Source: Sulfitobacter sp. S223
GTDB lineage: Bacteria; Pseudomonadota; Alphaproteobacteria; Rhodobacterales; Rhodobacteraceae
Assembly: GCF_025143825.1 (NCBI RefSeq)
Contig: NZ_CP083560.1
Span: 1,798,001 to 1,862,000, forward strand
Reading direction: 5' to 3'
Length of the DNA: 64,000 nucleotides
Below, one piece after another: positions 8,757 to 19,660 of this stretch. Each line of letters begins with the position of its first letter. The first letter of the stretch is position 1. Position numbers and translations under genes: made by a program. Below the pieces are notes generated by a model that saw only the letters and a program-made list of their open reading frames with translations, was not told where the DNA came from and did no database searches.

Positions 8757-10801
8757 CCGCGACGCCGTCTACGGCTGCCACCGCTGCCATTGCCTTCCCC
8801 GCCGCCACCGGTGTTGAAGGTGCGGGTTGGCAAAGTGACAATGGAATTCAGGATCGGGAAAGGCTCGACTGCGTTCGGCATTGCGGAGGCGTTCACGAAA
8901 TGCTCCTGAAAGCGCGGCTCGATTGCTGTCTCGATCTTGTGGATGTTGCGCACGATCTCCTCGATTTCGCCGCGCGCATCGCTGTTCAGCAGGGCGATGC
9001 GGGCGCCAGTGCCAGCGGCATTGCCCGCAGATGTAACTTTATCCAGCGGTGCATCCGGGATCATGCCCAGAACCATCGCGTGTTTGGTTGAGATATGCGC
9101 ACCAAAAGCACCCGCAAGCACCACACGATCCACTTTATCGACGCCGAATTTGTCCATCAGCAGACGCGCGCCGGAATATAGCGCAGCCTTGGCCATCTGG
9201 ATTTCGCGGATGTCGCGGTTTGTCACGGTGATCAGAGGACCCCCGTTTTCGGTGCCGTCATAAACCATATAGCTGTTGGTGCGGCCGTCCGCAAAAACGG
9301 CGGCCGATCCAGTCTGTTCTGCTGTGCCAATCAGGCCCGGTGCATCGACGATGCCATGCATACGCATCTCTGCGACCATCTCAATGATACCTGATCCGCA
9401 AATGCCGGTCACGCCGGTCTGCGCGATGGCAGCATCAAAGCCTTCTTCGTCTGACCACAGATCGGATCCGATGACCTTGAAGCGGGGCAGCTTGGTCACA
9501 GCGTCAATCTCCACCCGCTCAATAGCGCCGGGGGCTGCGCGCTGTCCTGAACTGATCTGGGCACCCTCGAAGGCGGGGCCGGTGGGGGATGAACAGGCCA
9601 ACACTTTCTCACGGTTGCCCAGCAGGATTTCCGCATTTGTGCCCACGTCGACAATCAACACCAGATCATCTGAGAGTTGCGGGCTTTCTGACAAGGCGAC
9701 AGCGGCGGCATCCGCGCCTACGTGCCCTGCAATGCAAGGCAACAGATAGACGCGAGCGCTTTCATGGATGTTGAGGTCCAGATCACGGCCCCGCATGCGC
9801 AAAGCGTTGGAGGTGGCCAGCGCAAAGGGGGCCTGACCCAGCTCAAATGGATCAATACCAAGGAACAGGTGGTGCATCACAGGATTACATACGAACACTG
9901 CATCCACGATCAGCTGCTTGTCGATCGCCGCCTCGGTTGCAAGTTGTGTGAACAGACCACACATCCCTTCGCGCACAGCCAGGGTCATTTCTTCGGCGCC
10001 CTTGGAATTCATCATGGAATAGCTGACGCGGCTCATCAGGTCTTCGCCAAAGCGGATTTGCGGATTCATCACGCCCGATGATGCGACGACCTCGCCAGTT
10101 TGCAGATCACACAGGTGCGCCGCAATTGTGGTCGACCCCAGATCAACGGCAACGCCGTAAATCGTGCCCTCATAAAAGCCGGGCCAGATGTGCATGATGC
10201 GCGGCTTGTTTTCATGGTCGCCCAGATGGATGGCCACTGTAACCTTCCATGCGCCTTTGCGCAAAATCGGTTGCATGATTTGCAGGATGTGCAGATCGGC
10301 GGTGACCTCTTCAAGCTGCCATTGTTCGTTCAGGGCCAAGCGCAGACGCTCAAGGTCGCCGGATGGATCGTGCATGTCAGGCTCTGCTACCTCGACATAA
10401 AACAGCTTTGTCGAGGGGTTGAGCGTGATGTCCCGTACCTCGGCCCGTTTGCGCACGACCTGTTTGTGTACCTGGCTTTCGGCAGGCACGTCGATGATCA
10501 CGTCTTTGAGCACGGTTGCCTGACAGCCCAGACGGCGGCCTTTTTTCAGCCCGCGCTTATCGTCATAGCGTTCTTCAACGCTGTTCCATTCGGACAGCGC
10601 GTCGGCCTCGACTGTCACGCCGTGCTTGGAAAACTCGCCGTAGCTTGGTGTGATCTGGCATTTCGAGCAGATACCACGCCCGCCGCATACTGAATCAAGG
10701 TCGACGCCCAATTGCCGCGCTGCGGTCAGGACAGGCGTGCCCACAGGAAAGCGGCCCCGCTTGCCAGAAGGGGTAAAGATAACAAGTGGATCATCGCTCA
10801 T
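8753..10801 (-). CDS. RACo/RamA-like corrinoid activation protein (2Fe-2S + ASKHA ATPase)
   Basis: A 682-residue protein that should use ATP to drive reductive reactivation of cob(II)alamin on a partner methyltransferase. A plant-type [2Fe-2S] domain carries C39, C45, C48 and C93 (VCGGRGICSKCQI and LGCQATV). A linker and middle domain follow, then an actin-like ATPase part with GVAVDLGSTTIAAHL and VLIVDVGTNAEILLG. In Rhodobacterales methionine synthase is split and lacks the MetH reactivation domain; genetic work in Phaeobacter, as I recall it, assigns reactivation to a RamA-like protein of this kind. The C-terminus is a Gly-rich then basic tail (GGSRRRRRG), echoing the tail of the pterin methyltransferase gene ending at 42180. 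Confidence 0.85.
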   Translation of the reverse strand: MSDDPLVIFTPSGKRGRFPVGTPVLTAARQLGVDLDSVCGGRGICSKCQITPSYGEFSKHGVTVEADALSEWNSVEERYDDKRGLKKGRRLGCQATVLKDVIIDVPAESQVHKQVVRKRAEVRDITLNPSTKLFYVEVAEPDMHDPSGDLERLRLALNEQWQLEEVTADLHILQIMQPILRKGAWKVTVAIHLGDHENKPRIMHIWPGFYEGTIYGVAVDLGSTTIAAHLCDLQTGEVVASSGVMNPQIRFGEDLMSRVSYSMMNSKGAEEMTLAVREGMCGLFTQLATEAAIDKQLIVDAVFVCNPVMHHLFLGIDPFELGQAPFALATSNALRMRGRDLDLNIHESARVYLLPCIAGHVGADAAAVALSESPQLSDDLVLIVDVGTNAEILLGNREKVLACSSPTGPAFEGAQISSGQRAAPGAIERVEIDAVTKLPRFKVIGSDLWSDEEGFDAAIAQTGVTGICGSGIIEMVAEMRMHGIVDAPGLIGTAEQTGSAAVFADGRTNSYMVYDGTENGGPLITVTNRDIREIQMAKAALYSGARLLMDKFGVDKVDRVVLAGAFGAHISTKHAMVLGMIPDAPLDKVTSAGNAAGTGARIALLNSDARGEIEEIVRNIHKIETAIEPRFQEHFVNASAMPNAVEPFPILNSIVTLPTRTFNTGGGGEGNGSGGSRRRRRG

Positions 10802-11031
10802 TTTTTAGGCTGCCTTTGGCTTTGTTTCCGCTAAGTTAGATTATTATTCGCATTTATCACGCAAACCTGCGTCACCTTGAAGCCTTTTCGCGCCATCAAC
10901 ACTTATATTTGGTTCTGTCGAATTGGAATGCCCCAGGCGCAGTGCATCTGTCCAGCCGGTAAGGCAGTCGCGCAGATGCCAGCCGATATGGATCACCCTA
11001 CAGCCTTGCCACGATTGTTTTGCGTGCCAGG

Positions 11032-11418
11032 TCAAGCGGCGTGCAGGCAAATCCGCGCCGCGCTGTTTGGTGACCGGATTATAGATCTTGCTTTGGTGTC
11101 GCCAACACCCTGAAAGCCATGCGCGGAGGAAAACGACAAATACGTCTGGCCTGACTGCGGATAATTGGGGAATTGCACAGGGCGCGCGGGCACTTCTTCG
11201 ATCGCGCCTTGCAGCTCTACCAAGGCGTAGCTTTTGTCAGCGATTGTCGCGACACGGAGCATTTTGCCATCAATCTGCACGTCTTGCGCAGTCTTGAGGG
11301 CGGCATCGGTTTTCGGGATGTTCGCAGCACGCTGCACTTTCTGTTCAGGGCTGAGAGACGGACCGCCGCAGGCTGAAAGAAGTGCGGTGCAAGCAACGAA
11401 CCAAGCAACAAAACGCAT
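11032..11418 (-). CDS. putative lipoprotein
   Basis: A 128-residue protein with a signal peptide ending in a lipobox (FVACTALLSACGG, lipidated Cys17), so probably anchored in the inner or outer membrane facing the periplasm. The mature part is small and mixed; I recognise no domain. The ATG at 11418 follows AAGG at a suitable distance; an in-frame TTG two codons earlier is less likely. About 230 bp without a clear gene separates it from the corrinoid activator gene, so co-transcription is uncertain. Confidence 0.65.
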   Translation of the reverse strand: MRFVAWFVACTALLSACGGPSLSPEQKVQRAANIPKTDAALKTAQDVQIDGKMLRVATIADKSYALVELQGAIEEVPARPVQFPNYPQSGQTYLSFSSAHGFQGVGDTKARSIIRSPNSAARICLHAA

Positions 11419-11493
11419 TATCAACCTTTTTTATATTTTGGTAGGCGCTTGGATTGATGTCGGAGTGCAGAAGAGTGCCAACCGTCCGGGTCG

Positions 11494-14037
<2,544 letters not shown>

Positions 14038-14040
14038 ACT

Positions 14041-15204
14041 ATGACACCTGCTGCACGGGTGGCTGCCGCCATCGAGATACTTGATATGATCGGTGACGGC
14101 TTGCCAGCCGAGCAGGTTTTAACGCGTTGGGGACGGGGTAACCGTTTTGCCGGTTCCAAAGACCGGGCGGCGATCCGCGACCATGTTTTTGACGTATTGC
14201 GCGTGCGTCGTTCAGCTGCATGGCTGGGGAATGCTGCTACAGGGCGCGGTTTGATGATCGGCTTGCTTCGTTTGCAGGGCATTGATCCTGCAACCCTATT
14301 TACTGGCGAAGGTCATGCACCCGCGCCTTTGATGGATCATGAGATGCAGCTTCCGGAGGGCGAAATGCCCGACGCGGATGCGTGGAATTTACCCGATTGG
14401 CTGACTGAGCGATTTGCAGAAGGTCTGGGTGATGCAGCAGCGGAGACCGCGCAGAAGCTGCAAGGTCGCGCACCAGTGACGCTCCGGGTAAATGTTGCAA
14501 AAACAAATACCTCTGATGCTATCCTCATGTTGAAAGAGGCTGGCGTCGAGGTTGTGGAAAATCCTTTGAGTGCGACGGCCTTGACGGTTGTTGAGGGCAG
14601 TCGGCGCATCCGCAATGCTCCTGCGTATATGGATGGCTTTGTCGAGCTACAGGACGCAAGTAGTCAGGCGGTCGTCGATGCGTTGCCACAGGCTGGCCGC
14701 GTGCTTGACTATTGCGCTGGCGGCGGCGGTAAGGCGCTGGCAATTGCGGCCCGCGGGGCCGATGCGGTTTTCGCTCATGACATAGATGTTGGACGGATGC
14801 GCGATCTGCCATTGCGCGCCGCCCGTGCAGAGGCCGAGATCACCCAGCTTGAGGGCAGTGATCTAGCGACCTTTGGACCCTACGATCTGGTTCTGGTTGA
14901 TGCGCCGTGTTCCGGCAGCGGTTCTTGGCGGCGTGCGCCTGAGGCCAAGTGGCGTTTGACGCCAGAGCAGCTTGCTCAGACAATGGACCTGCAGGACAGC
15001 ATTCTGGATGCAGCGGCGGCACTTGTCGCAGAGGGCGGGACCCTTGTCTACGCGACCTGTTCGATCCTGCCTGATGAAAACCAACAGCGTGTTGCTGCGT
15101 TTCTGGCGCGCAATAACGGCTGGGTTTGCACGTGGGAAAAGACGTTTGAGGTCAGCGATCTGGGTGACGGTTTCTACTCCGCACACTTGACGCAAAGCAA
15201 CTAA
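14041..15204 (+). CDS. RsmB/NOP-family 16S rRNA (cytosine-C5) methyltransferase
   Basis: A 387-residue m5C RNA methyltransferase. The N-terminal 130 residues are a helical, NusB-like segment. The SAM motif VLDYCAGGGGKALAIAA lies near residue 222, and the two catalytic cysteines occur in DAPCSGSGSWRR and VYATCSILPDENQ. The family methylates C967 or related rRNA positions; substrate assignment here is by family. It starts three bases after the guaB stop, indicating co-transcription. Confidence 0.88.
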   Translation: MTPAARVAAAIEILDMIGDGLPAEQVLTRWGRGNRFAGSKDRAAIRDHVFDVLRVRRSAAWLGNAATGRGLMIGLLRLQGIDPATLFTGEGHAPAPLMDHEMQLPEGEMPDADAWNLPDWLTERFAEGLGDAAAETAQKLQGRAPVTLRVNVAKTNTSDAILMLKEAGVEVVENPLSATALTVVEGSRRIRNAPAYMDGFVELQDASSQAVVDALPQAGRVLDYCAGGGGKALAIAARGADAVFAHDIDVGRMRDLPLRAARAEAEITQLEGSDLATFGPYDLVLVDAPCSGSGSWRRAPEAKWRLTPEQLAQTMDLQDSILDAAAALVAEGGTLVYATCSILPDENQQRVAAFLARNNGWVCTWEKTFEVSDLGDGFYSAHLTQSN

Positions 15205-15256
15205 TTACAAAAAAATTGCCGGCTGCGGGAATGTTGTATGCCATTTTCGGATACGG

Positions 15257-15271
15257 TTAATAGGCGGTTAA
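15257..15271. promoter_or_regulatory. CtrA-type binding site upstream of cckA
   Basis: The stretch reads TTAA-TAGGCGG-TTAA, an exact match to the CtrA full-site consensus TTAA-N7-TTAA, with a C pair after the second half-site. It lies about 66 bases upstream of the chosen cckA start. CckA controls CtrA phosphorylation, so a CtrA site here would give feedback on the phosphorelay. Identification is by motif only. Confidence 0.6.
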
Positions 15272-15337
15272 CCCTTCGGCCCAAGAGTAGACTGAATGAT
15301 TCGGGATTTGATTCCTGAAAGCGCTGGAAGGGAAGTT

Positions 15338-17650
15338 ATGCATCGGACAAGGGGCACCTGGCTGACGGATAGGGTGGTTTTGGCGACGCCTCAACGTTTA
15401 GGAGCCCTTCTTGTTTTGGCGCTGCTACTTGGCGGGGCCGCATGGGGTGCTCTTGACGGGGCGGCGCAGATTGGCGCGGGTGCGGCCAGTGTCAGCCTGC
15501 TTTGTGTCTGTCTCGCTTTACTGGTGCTGCGTGTCGGCCATAAACTGGCGCAGGAGCGGAGCCATAATTCGGTGGCGCATTTTGTCACCAACGATAGCGC
15601 GCCCAGTTTCATCACGAGTCATGATGGCCAGATCGATTTCGCCAATCCCGCGGCTGACCGCATATTCGGGGCCACCAAGGACCGTACGATGGCATCGGTG
15701 TTGGCGGATCGGATGGGAAACCCTGGACCGGTGCTTTTCCGTTTGCAATCGCGGGCTGAGATAAATGGTTCTGCGCGCGAAGAGATTGTGACCAACAGCG
15801 GCCAGATATTACTGGCAGTACATGCGATTGGTTCTGATGGTTTCGCGTGGCGGGTTGAGCCGCAGAACACACAGGCTGCTGCCGGTCTCATGGGTGATAG
15901 CCGCATTTTACCAATGCTAATGGTTGGGCGAAGCGGGGCGATCCTGTCTATGAACCACGCTGCCCGGCAGTTTATCGGAATGAGAAGCAAATCCTTGGAC
16001 GGTATCTTTGCCGAACAGGTTGTTGTTCCCGGTACGGTAATGCAGGTGGCCACCACTGCAGGAAGCAAACCCGCTTTGATCGCCCAAACGGATGCGGGGG
16101 CGGGACGGTCGGCCATCTATTTTTTACCGCCGCCAACCGCAGGCGAAGCGCTGCCAAATCCGGATTGGCAGGTCTTTCAGGATATGCCAATCCCGATGAT
16201 CAAGATCGCTCTCGATGGAACAGTCCAGTCCTTTAACAAACGGGCATCCAATCTGATTGGTGTTGTTCTTACAGAGGGTGCGCATTTATCGGCGCTTATG
16301 GAGGGGCTGGGCAGGTCCATCTCGGATTGGCTTGAAGACACATTGGCTGGCAGGTTGGTGCAAAAATCCGAATTCCTGCGCCTTACGCGTGGGGATCGCG
16401 AGGCCTTTGTTCAGGTCACCTTGAACCGTATTGAAGAGGATGGAGTGCCAGCGTTGATTGCTGTGTTGCATGATGCGACAGAGCTCAAGTCGCTTGAGGC
16501 GCAATTTGTTCAGAGTCAGAAAATGCAGGCGATCGGACAACTTGCCGGCGGTGTGGCGCATGATTTCAATAACTTGCTTACGGCTATCTCTGGCCACTGC
16601 GATCTGTTGCTCTTGCGTCATGACCAAGGTGATAGCGACTATAGCGACCTCATCCAGATTAACCAAAATGCGAACCGTGCTGCGGCGCTGGTGGGGCAAC
16701 TGCTTGCCTTCTCTCGAAAACAGACGTTGCGGCCTGAAACTCTTGATATGCGGGACACCCTGGCTGATCTGACCCATCTGCTGAACAGATTGGTCGGGGA
16801 AAAGGTGACGCTGACACTAAGCCATGATCCGGTGCTTCAGCCGATCCGGGCTGACAAGCGGCAGTTGGAACAGGTCTTGATGAACCTTGTGGTGAACGCC
16901 CGCGACGCCATGCCTTCGGGCGGTGAAATTCGGATCGTGACAGAATGTACAAACCTGAAAGACCCGATGTCACGCGATCAGGTCACAGTTCCTGCGGGTG
17001 AATACGTGACCATCAAGGTTAGTGATGATGGCTTTGGTATTGCATCAGATAAATTACAAAAGGTTTTTGAGCCTTTTTTCACGACGAAGCGCACAGGTGA
17101 GGGGACGGGCCTTGGCCTTTCAACGGCTTACGGTATTATCAAACAAACGGGCGGCTATATTTTCGTGGACAGTCGCGAAGGGGTCGGAACGTGTTTTACG
17201 CTATATTTCCCTGTTCTTGTCCAAACGGCCAAACTCGAAGTCCCAAAATCGAAAGAGGCGGGACCAATCGTTAAGACAGCACCTAAGGGTGGTGTTATCT
17301 TGCTGGTCGAGGACGAAGCACCGGTGCGTGCCTTTGCCAGCAGAGCACTGCGGTTGCGGGGCTATACTGTTCTCGAAGCCGAAAACGCGGAAGCTGCGCT
17401 GGAAACTCTCGAAGACCAAGATCTAAAGATTGATGTCTTTGTCACGGATGTCGTTATGCCGGGGATGGACGGGCCAAGCTGGGTACGTGAAGCGCTCAAG
17501 ATGCGGCCTGATGTCAGGGTCGTATTCGTATCAGGTTATGCTGAAGATAGCCTTGGAGAAGCTCAAAAGAAGATTCCAAATTCGGTATTCTTGCCCAAGC
17601 CGTTCTCATTGAATGACTTGACGGAAACCGTAAACAAGCAGCTCCACTAA
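15338..17650 (+). CDS. cckA: hybrid histidine kinase CckA
   Basis: A 770-residue kinase/phosphatase at the top of the CckA-ChpT-CtrA phosphorelay, which in Rhodobacterales governs motility and gene transfer agent expression. Two membrane helices lie near the N-terminus, followed by PAS-like segments, a HisKA block with GQLAGGVAHDFNNLLTAISG (His408), an HATPase domain (NLVVNARDAMPSGG, GTGLGLSTAYGI) and a C-terminal receiver whose phospho-acceptor is Asp704 in VTDVVMPGMDGP. The ATG at 15338 has GGAAGGGAAG just upstream; an in-frame ATG at 15296 would add 14 residues without a ribosome site. The 3' end overlaps the convergent sulfotransferase gene by four bases. Confidence 0.92.
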   Translation: MHRTRGTWLTDRVVLATPQRLGALLVLALLLGGAAWGALDGAAQIGAGAASVSLLCVCLALLVLRVGHKLAQERSHNSVAHFVTNDSAPSFITSHDGQIDFANPAADRIFGATKDRTMASVLADRMGNPGPVLFRLQSRAEINGSAREEIVTNSGQILLAVHAIGSDGFAWRVEPQNTQAAAGLMGDSRILPMLMVGRSGAILSMNHAARQFIGMRSKSLDGIFAEQVVVPGTVMQVATTAGSKPALIAQTDAGAGRSAIYFLPPPTAGEALPNPDWQVFQDMPIPMIKIALDGTVQSFNKRASNLIGVVLTEGAHLSALMEGLGRSISDWLEDTLAGRLVQKSEFLRLTRGDREAFVQVTLNRIEEDGVPALIAVLHDATELKSLEAQFVQSQKMQAIGQLAGGVAHDFNNLLTAISGHCDLLLLRHDQGDSDYSDLIQINQNANRAAALVGQLLAFSRKQTLRPETLDMRDTLADLTHLLNRLVGEKVTLTLSHDPVLQPIRADKRQLEQVLMNLVVNARDAMPSGGEIRIVTECTNLKDPMSRDQVTVPAGEYVTIKVSDDGFGIASDKLQKVFEPFFTTKRTGEGTGLGLSTAYGIIKQTGGYIFVDSREGVGTCFTLYFPVLVQTAKLEVPKSKEAGPIVKTAPKGGVILLVEDEAPVRAFASRALRLRGYTVLEAENAEAALETLEDQDLKIDVFVTDVVMPGMDGPSWVREALKMRPDVRVVFVSGYAEDSLGEAQKKIPNSVFLPKPFSLNDLTETVNKQLH

Positions 17651-18246
17651 CCGCTTGGAATACTGTCATAAAGCGCAAACTCATCGGCAAATTTTCGGCG
17701 GAACCTTTCCTCAATCTCAGGCGACAATGCGATCTCTATCGCGGGTGATACGTTTTCCTGGGCCAGAGACAGCTTCACATCCAGTCTGTCTTCCAGAAAG
17801 CTTTGCAGACTTTGCTGATCCTCATACCGGAACAGATGCGTAATGCCCGTGCCATTAGGTTGGCGCTCAAGGAATTTGAGCTGGCTACCCACCTCAGCAA
17901 AACCAGGCCGCTTTCCTTTCATGTAACCCAGCACAAAATCATCAAAGCTGATTCCGAAAGTATTGTTGGGTTTGTCCTTCATAAACGGGCGTTGTCGGTA
18001 CCTGTACCAGCTGCTGAGCCAGCTCACTGGATCACGCATAACGGCCATCAGCTCCATTTCCGCATCGCAAACGTTCAAAAACATCGGCCGGATGAATCGG
18101 TTGTACCGATAGACCGGTGCATGCTTTAGCAGGGGCGGATCAGTGATTGCCATATCAGCCCGGGTGGCCAACGCAGTTTGGTAGGCTGTTGAGCCCGTCT
18201 TTGGTACAGATAGGAACGCGAGACGTTCTTTAAAGAAAACAAGCAT
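17647..18246 (-). CDS. sulfotransferase-family protein
   Basis: A 199-residue protein with the PAPS-binding 5' loop LSVPKTGSTAYQTAL near the N-terminus and the 3'-phosphate motif AVMRDPVSWLSSWYRY around residues 70-85. Such small bacterial sulfotransferases act on glycans, lipids or small metabolites; the acceptor is not evident. It lies alone between cckA and recA, convergent with the former and divergent from the latter. Confidence 0.75.
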   Translation of the reverse strand: MLVFFKERLAFLSVPKTGSTAYQTALATRADMAITDPPLLKHAPVYRYNRFIRPMFLNVCDAEMELMAVMRDPVSWLSSWYRYRQRPFMKDKPNNTFGISFDDFVLGYMKGKRPGFAEVGSQLKFLERQPNGTGITHLFRYEDQQSLQSFLEDRLDVKLSLAQENVSPAIEIALSPEIEERFRRKFADEFALYDSIPSG

Positions 18247-18368
18247 CTAAGATCTCCGGTTCCGGTCAGCATACAAACTGCCTGCTGCATAAACAACTTC
18301 TTAACCAATGGTCTGCAAAGTCGGGGTAGCAAAAATTCGATTGAAATGTTCTGCGTTTGTGCTCATAA

Positions 18369-18383
18369 GAACATTAATAGAAC
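18369..18383. promoter_or_regulatory. LexA (SOS) box upstream of recA
   Basis: GAAC-ATTAATA-GAAC matches the alphaproteobacterial SOS box GAAC-N7-GAAC exactly. It lies 66 bases before the recA start codon, in the expected promoter position. A weaker GTTC-N7-GTGC half-match is found about 20 bases upstream. Confidence 0.8.
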
Positions 18384-18449
18384 ATAACCACATTGTGACA
18401 GGGGCGATTGCCGCCACCGTCGCCCTGTGACAGTAAGGGAAGAACCCAA

Positions 18450-19520
18450 ATGGCAACGGCAGATCTTTTGAATATGGATAAGAAATCAGCGGACAAACAA
18501 AAAGCGCTCGACAGCGCTCTGGCGCAGATCGAGCGGCAGTTTGGCAAAGGCTCAATCATGAAGCTGGGATCGGAAGGTGCGATACAGGATATCACGTCAT
18601 CCTCGACCGGCTCGCTTGGGCTAGACATTGCGCTTGGCATCGGCGGTTTGCCGATGGGGCGTATCATCGAGATTTATGGCCCAGAATCATCAGGTAAAAC
18701 CACTCTGACACTGCACTGTATTGCCGAGCAGCAAAAAGCCGGCGGCGTATGCGCGTTTGTCGATGCTGAGCATGCGCTTGACCCGCAGTATGCCCGTAAG
18801 CTGGGCGTCGACATTGACGAGCTGCTGATCTCGCAGCCCGACACAGGTGAGCAGGCATTGGAAATCACCGATACCCTGGTTCGGTCGGGCGCTGTGAACA
18901 TGGTCGTTGTGGATTCGGTTGCGGCCCTGACGCCAAAGTCAGAACTTGAAGGTGAAATGGGCGACAGCTCGGTCGGGGTTCAGGCGCGTCTGATGAGCAA
19001 GGCGATGCGCAAGCTGACCGGCTCGATCTCTCGGTCAAACTGTATGGTGATCTTCATCAACCAGATCCGGATGAAAATCGGCGTGATGTTTGGCTCTCCC
19101 GAGACAACGACCGGTGGTAACGCCCTGAAGTTCTATTCGTCCGTGCGTCTGGACATCCGTCGTATCGGTTCTCTTAAGGACCGCGATGAGGTTGTGGGCA
19201 ACCAGACTCGCGTCAAGATCGTCAAGAACAAGGTCGCAGCACCATTCAAGCAGGTCGAATTCGACATCATGTACGGTGAAGGCATCTCAAAAATGGGTGA
19301 ACTGCTGGATATGGGGGTTAAAGCCGGTATCGTCGATAAGTCGGGCAGTTGGTTTTCGTACGGGGATGAACGGATCGGGCAGGGGCGTGAGAACGCCAAA
19401 AACTATCTGCGCGAACACGAGACTATGGCGATCGAGATCGAAGACAAAATCCGTGCCTCTCACGGGCTAGATTTTAACGGCTCTGAAAATGCCGACGATC
19501 CCAGTATTCTGGACGATTGA
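18450..19520 (+). CDS. recA: recombinase RecA
   Basis: A 356-residue RecA, close to the standard length. Walker A is GPESSGKTT at residues 77-85; Walker B appears as [11 protein letters not shown], and the L2 loop region as [14 protein letters not shown] followed by SPETTTGG. The C-terminus is acidic. The ATG follows AAGGGAAG. It is preceded by a LexA box and followed by a strong rho-independent terminator, so it is monocistronic and DNA-damage regulated. Confidence 0.98.
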   Translation: MATADLLNMDKKSADKQKALDSALAQIERQFGKGSIMKLGSEGAIQDITSSSTGSLGLDIALGIGGLPMGRIIEIYGPESSGKTTLTLHCIAEQQKAGGVCAFVDAEHALDPQYARKLGVDIDELLISQPDTGEQALEITDTLVRSGAVNMVVVDSVAALTPKSELEGEMGDSSVGVQARLMSKAMRKLTGSISRSNCMVIFINQIRMKIGVMFGSPETTTGGNALKFYSSVRLDIRRIGSLKDRDEVVGNQTRVKIVKNKVAAPFKQVEFDIMYGEGISKMGELLDMGVKAGIVDKSGSWFSYGDERIGQGRENAKNYLREHETMAIEIEDKIRASHGLDFNGSENADDPSILDD

Positions 19521-19545
19521 TCGCCTGATTTCGACATTGAACCTG

Positions 19546-19582
19546 AAAAAGGGTGCGTGCCATGCGGCGCGTGCCCTTTTTT
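19546..19582 (+). terminator. rho-independent terminator after recA
   Basis: AAAAAGGGTGCGTGCC pairs, with G-U wobbles, to GGCGCGTGCCCTTTTTT across a short ATGC loop, ending in six T residues. It lies 25 bases after the recA stop. Confidence 0.75.
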
Positions 19583-19660
19583 GCTTCGCCGCCTGTGGAC
19601 AGCACCTTATGCCAGCGTTATCTCAGCAAAAGACTTTCGCCCGCCCAAAGGATGGATCCC

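Noticed and set aside
10840-10880. Possible SAM-II-like riboswitch upstream of the RACo-like gene (minus strand reads GCGTGATAAATGC)
   Set aside because: The 12-base core resembles the 3' half of SAM-II aptamers as I remember them, but the preceding hairpin has only a four-base loop and no U-rich L1 for the pseudoknot, so the fold cannot form. A covariance-model search would be decisive.
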